In this document: positions 61,775-64,000 of the stretch, in pieces | How positions within the stretch are numbered: position 1 is the stretch's first letter | Layout of the letters: every line of letters starts with the position of its first letter | Assembly: GCF_022968395.1 (NCBI RefSeq) | Contig: NZ_JALJQZ010000005.1 | Span: 109,990-173,989 of the forward strand | Length of the DNA: 64,000 nt | Reading direction: 5' to 3' | Source: Affinirhizobium lemnae | Lineage (GTDB): Bacteria > Pseudomonadota > Alphaproteobacteria > Rhizobiales > Rhizobiaceae | Notes under the pieces: generated by a model | Told to the model about the DNA's origin: nothing | Databases searched by the model: none | Seen by the model: the letters and a program-made list of their open reading frames with translations, nothing else | Program-made: the position numbers and the translations under genes

Positions 61775-61834
61775 GCTGCCCCGGCTCAATCAGAGGAAGT
61801 GTGATCATCCCCGATGACCGCACCAATGCGCGGA

Positions 61835-61859
61835 AACATTGGCCTGCTGGAATTGTTCC
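61835..61859 (-). promoter_or_regulatory. EcfG-type promoter for the oxidase operon
   Basis: On the minus strand GGAAC (61859-61855), 16 bp, TGTT (61838-61835). Predicted start near 61828, 54 nt before the coxB ATG. Confidence 0.66.
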
Positions 61860-61882
61860 CGCGATCTGCTCCGTTTTTTAAC

Positions 61883-61908
61883 GGGAACCTAAATTACACT
61901 TTGCGGGT
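61883..61908 (+). promoter_or_regulatory. EcfG-type promoter for the 65-residue gene and pfpI
   Basis: GGAAC (61883-61887), 17 bp, GGTT (61905-61908). Divergent from the oxidase operon; the -35 boxes are 23 bp apart. Confidence 0.58.
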
Positions 61909-61972
61909 TTGATCACCGCAGGAAGGCAGCAAGATCTTCACCAACACCACGGACGGTCATGGAAGAACGACG

Positions 61973-62170
61973 ATGGAAAATCTTGTGAAACGCTTGAGAA
62001 GGTTCTGGAGCAAAAGCGGCAAGGTAGACAGACCAACAGGTGCTGATAGCCCGCACTTGCATGTTGTGTCTCCGGAAAGCGTTAGCCTGCCTTTCCCACG
62101 CGGGCCGCGCGATCAGATTTCCGTCCCGGCTTCCATCAATGGTCGCGACCTTTCGACCGGACGTCCCTGA
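61973..62170 (+). CDS. 65-residue hypothetical basic protein
   Basis: A small reading frame starting MENLVKRLRRFWSKSGKVDR: a basic amphipathic N-terminal helix followed by a low-structure part (SPHLHVVSPESVSLPFPRG). It lies between an EcfG-type promoter and pfpI (35 bp downstream), so it may be translated from the pfpI transcript. No family recognised and the ribosome site is weak. It may be only a leader. Confidence 0.42.
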   Translation: MENLVKRLRRFWSKSGKVDRPTGADSPHLHVVSPESVSLPFPRGPRDQISVPASINGRDLSTGRP

Positions 62171-62205
62171 TATATGTTCAATCACTGACAAAGGACTATA
62201 TAAAA

Positions 62206-62766
62206 ATGACTGACATTGGATCCGCACGTATTCTTATTCTCGCAACCGATGGCTATGAGCGCTCTGAACTGCGCGTGCCTCTGGAAGAGCTGCGCAGGCA
62301 TGGTGCAGATGTCAAGATCGCCTCGCTGAAGCCCGGCGAAATCAAAAGCTGGGACGAGAAGGATTGGGGCGACACCGTACCGGTTGATCTCACGGTCGAT
62401 CAGGTCAAGCACGATGACTATGACGCGCTGGTCATCCCGGGCGGTCAGATCAACCCGGACATCCTCCGCACAGAAGAAAAGGCGGTCGACATCGTCCGCA
62501 ACTTCATCAAGACCGGCAAGGTGGTTGCGGCTATCTGCCATGGCCCATGGCTGCTGGTAGAGGCCGATGCTCTGCGCGGCCGCAAGGCGACCTCTTACCA
62601 TTCGATCAAGACCGACGTGAAAAACGCTGGCGCGTCCTGGGAAGACAAGGAAGTCGTGACCGACAACGGCATCATCACATCCCGTTCCCCGAAAGATCTT
62701 CAGGCCTTCGTGGCAAAGATCGTGGAAGAGGTTCAGGAAGGTCGCCACAAGCGTCAGGCTGCCTGA
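62206..62766 (+). CDS. DJ-1/PfpI family protein (YhbO-like)
   Basis: A 186-residue protein of the PfpI/YhbO branch of the DJ-1 superfamily, linked to protein and nucleotide deglycation and to stress survival. The nucleophile Cys is in VAAICHGPWLLVEA (near residue 111) with His directly after; the acidic partner is in TDGYERSELRVPLEEL near residue 18; the DALVIPGGQINPDIL loop is typical. ATG 62206 follows a weak purine-rich site. A strong terminator follows. Confidence 0.92.
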   Translation: MTDIGSARILILATDGYERSELRVPLEELRRHGADVKIASLKPGEIKSWDEKDWGDTVPVDLTVDQVKHDDYDALVIPGGQINPDILRTEEKAVDIVRNFIKTGKVVAAICHGPWLLVEADALRGRKATSYHSIKTDVKNAGASWEDKEVVTDNGIITSRSPKDLQAFVAKIVEEVQEGRHKRQAA

Positions 62767-62783
62767 GCATCTCAACGTCTAGC

Positions 62784-62812
62784 AAAAAGGCCGCTTCCGT
62801 AGCGGCCTTTTT
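62784..62812. terminator. Terminator between pfpI and topoisomerase IB
   Basis: AAAAAGGCCGCT pairs perfectly with AGCGGCCTTTTT around a 5-nt loop, between the convergent genes. It works in both directions. Confidence 0.92.
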
Positions 62813-62837
62813 CGTATCAATCATCAAGTTCAGTCGA

Positions 62838-63887
62838 TCATTCGGCGTTCGGCAGCTTCAGGAAAGCGCGCAGCCACTGTTCCTCGGCGCGCAGGCCGCG
62901 CACTTTTGCGTCGGCGGCCAGAGGTTTCTCCATGAGGCGCTGGAGCGGCGAAATGTCGTCCGCCAGCGCAAGAACTGTCGGATGGATGTAGCTGTTTCGG
63001 CACACGGCAGGCGTGTTTTGAAGCCTGTCGGAAGCGGCATGAGTCAGCATCTTGATGCGAACCTTCTCACCCTGTTTCACGGCTCGGGTTGCTGCGGTGA
63101 AGGCCGCGAGAGAGCCGCCCCAGGTCCGAAAGGTCTTGGCTGAAACGGGGAGCCCTGCGCAGGACGCCAGATAGGAATTCAGGCGGCCGGAATCGACGGG
63201 ATGGGCGATGCCCTCTTCATCCAGCCAGGAAAAAAGCTGTCGGCCCGGCAAGTCAGCGATCTGCTCGAACAGGCGTTGAAGCTTTGGGTGCCGGATGGTG
63301 TGGCGTACGCGCTTTCCGCCCTTGGCGGTAAACTTCAGCAACACTCCATCATCACTAAAGCTCATATGCCGCTTCAGAAGCGTGGTCGCTCCATAGGTCT
63401 TGTTCTGCTTGGCATAGGCCCGGTTGCCAATGCGTAGATGCGCAACATCCAGAAGCGAGACCAGAGCCGCGAGCACGGCCTCCTGCCGATCAAGTCCTGT
63501 CAGGAGGTCACGCTCAATCCGGCGCCGGATACGCGGCAGTGCATCGGCAAAGGAACCGAGCTGGTCATATTTCAGCTCACTGCGAAAGGCCTGCCAGGCG
63601 GAATGATAGCGGTATTGTTTCCGCCCGCGTGCATCCAGACCAGTCGCCTGGAGATGGCCGTTCGGGTCCAGACAGATCCAGACATTTTCGTAGGCGGGCG
63701 GAAGGCCAAGCGCCGAAATGCGCTGCTTCTCAGGCCCTTCGCAGAGAAGCGATCCGTCCGGCATCTTATAGCAGAAGCCCTTGCCCCTGCGCAGACGCCG
63801 TATGCCCGGCTCCGAGTCACTCACATAAACGAGGCCGATTGTATCGAGAAGAGGTTTTGCCGGTTCAAGGGTACTGGTGACATCCAT
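62838..63887 (-). CDS. DNA topoisomerase IB (poxvirus/bacterial type)
   Basis: A 349-residue type IB topoisomerase, which relaxes supercoils through a 3'-phosphotyrosine bond. The N-terminal domain (residues about 15-95, GLVYVSDSEPGIRRLRRGKGFCY, ALGLPPAYENVWI) is followed by the catalytic domain with RIGNRAYAKQNKTYGATTLLKRH, the Arg/Lys residues in GGKRVRHTIRHPKL, FRTWGGSLAAF and the active-site Tyr in VCRNSYIHPTVL. ATG 63887 was chosen: the perfect EcfG -10 box occupies 63896-63899, so the TTG at 63896 cannot be used. The transcript would start about 1-3 nt before this ATG. Confidence 0.94.
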   Translation of the reverse strand: MDVTSTLEPAKPLLDTIGLVYVSDSEPGIRRLRRGKGFCYKMPDGSLLCEGPEKQRISALGLPPAYENVWICLDPNGHLQATGLDARGRKQYRYHSAWQAFRSELKYDQLGSFADALPRIRRRIERDLLTGLDRQEAVLAALVSLLDVAHLRIGNRAYAKQNKTYGATTLLKRHMSFSDDGVLLKFTAKGGKRVRHTIRHPKLQRLFEQIADLPGRQLFSWLDEEGIAHPVDSGRLNSYLASCAGLPVSAKTFRTWGGSLAAFTAATRAVKQGEKVRIKMLTHAASDRLQNTPAVCRNSYIHPTVLALADDISPLQRLMEKPLAADAKVRGLRAEEQWLRAFLKLPNAE

Positions 63888-63895
63888 ATGCGCCA

Positions 63896-63920
63896 AACGC
63901 CGGATATGTCGCTTCGTTCC
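63896..63920 (-). promoter_or_regulatory. EcfG-type promoter for topoisomerase IB
   Basis: On the minus strand GGAAC (63920-63916), 16 bp, CGTT (63899-63896), a perfect consensus. The predicted start of transcription (about 63889) almost coincides with the ATG at 63887. The rest of 63921-64000 holds no gene I can see. Confidence 0.78.
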
Positions 63921-64000
63921 TCTTAGGTCGTGGTGATGATTTAAGGATTGGGATTCCCAAAAGAGCGCAAATCGGATTCAAAGCTGATTTTGGAGATCGG

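Overview
The window looks like a chromosomal (or chromid) segment of an alphaproteobacterium in the Rhizobiales, most likely Rhizobiaceae (Agrobacterium/Rhizobium-like). The reasons are a complete PhyR-NepR-EcfG general stress response (GSR) locus with an adjacent HWE-family kinase, several family-5 peptide/opine-type ABC transporters, rhizobial-style Ku and LigD genes, and high-GC codon use. No phage, IS, CRISPR, tRNA or rRNA was seen.

Layout. 0-7.2 kb: an M20 amidohydrolase, then two paralogous periplasmic solute-binding proteins and a DppB/DppC-type permease pair with no ATPase genes. 7.2-13.3 kb: the GSR control locus: a candidate C-rich small RNA resembling Caulobacter GsrN, an HWE histidine kinase, phyR, nepR-ecfG, a degenerate receiver protein, a Crp/Fnr regulator, and a DUF883-membrane protein-dps operon. 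13.3-26.4 kb: a minus-strand block of two further peptide-type ABC systems sharing one ATPase pair, with an amidase, a LysR regulator, an M19 dipeptidase and a phosphoribosyltransferase. 26.4-30.3 kb: a LysR regulator divergent from gcdH and gabD, probably glutarate/lysine catabolism. 30.3-34.1 kb: sulfate ABC importer. 34.3-39.3 kb: tetR-adaptor-RND efflux operon with a clear TetR palindrome. 39.4-64 kb: an accessory stress block: PAS hybrid kinase, BON protein, PQQ glucose dehydrogenase, a second ECF sigma factor, ku-ligD facing a second ku, ferritin-like DUF892 protein, several small proteins, glgA/glgX, a caa3-type cytochrome oxidase operon, a DJ-1/PfpI protein and topoisomerase IB.

Main result. 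Reading the intergenic regions on both strands gives a recurrent EcfG-type promoter, GGAAC-N16/17-nGTT. Eighteen copies (17 full matches plus the CATT variant before nepR) and two near matches stand just upstream of genes. Almost all are in 7.2-13.3 kb and 39.4-64 kb, and I found none in the 14-39 kb transport/metabolism block. Six are perfect GGAAC-N16-CGTT on the two strands, where a random equal-composition 64 kb sequence would give about 0.5. The two blocks therefore look like one linked regulon: the regulators (kinase, phyR, nepR-ecfG, sRNA, hybrid kinase) and their outputs (Dps, NHEJ repair, topoisomerase IB, glucose dehydrogenase, alternative oxidase and small stress proteins). Notable parts are the GsrN-like RNA at about 7308-7423, a second NepR-like 58-residue protein at 49449, a 25-residue membrane microprotein with a perfect GSR promoter at 56026, and a probably leaderless topoisomerase IB mRNA. 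All functional links are inferred from sequence.
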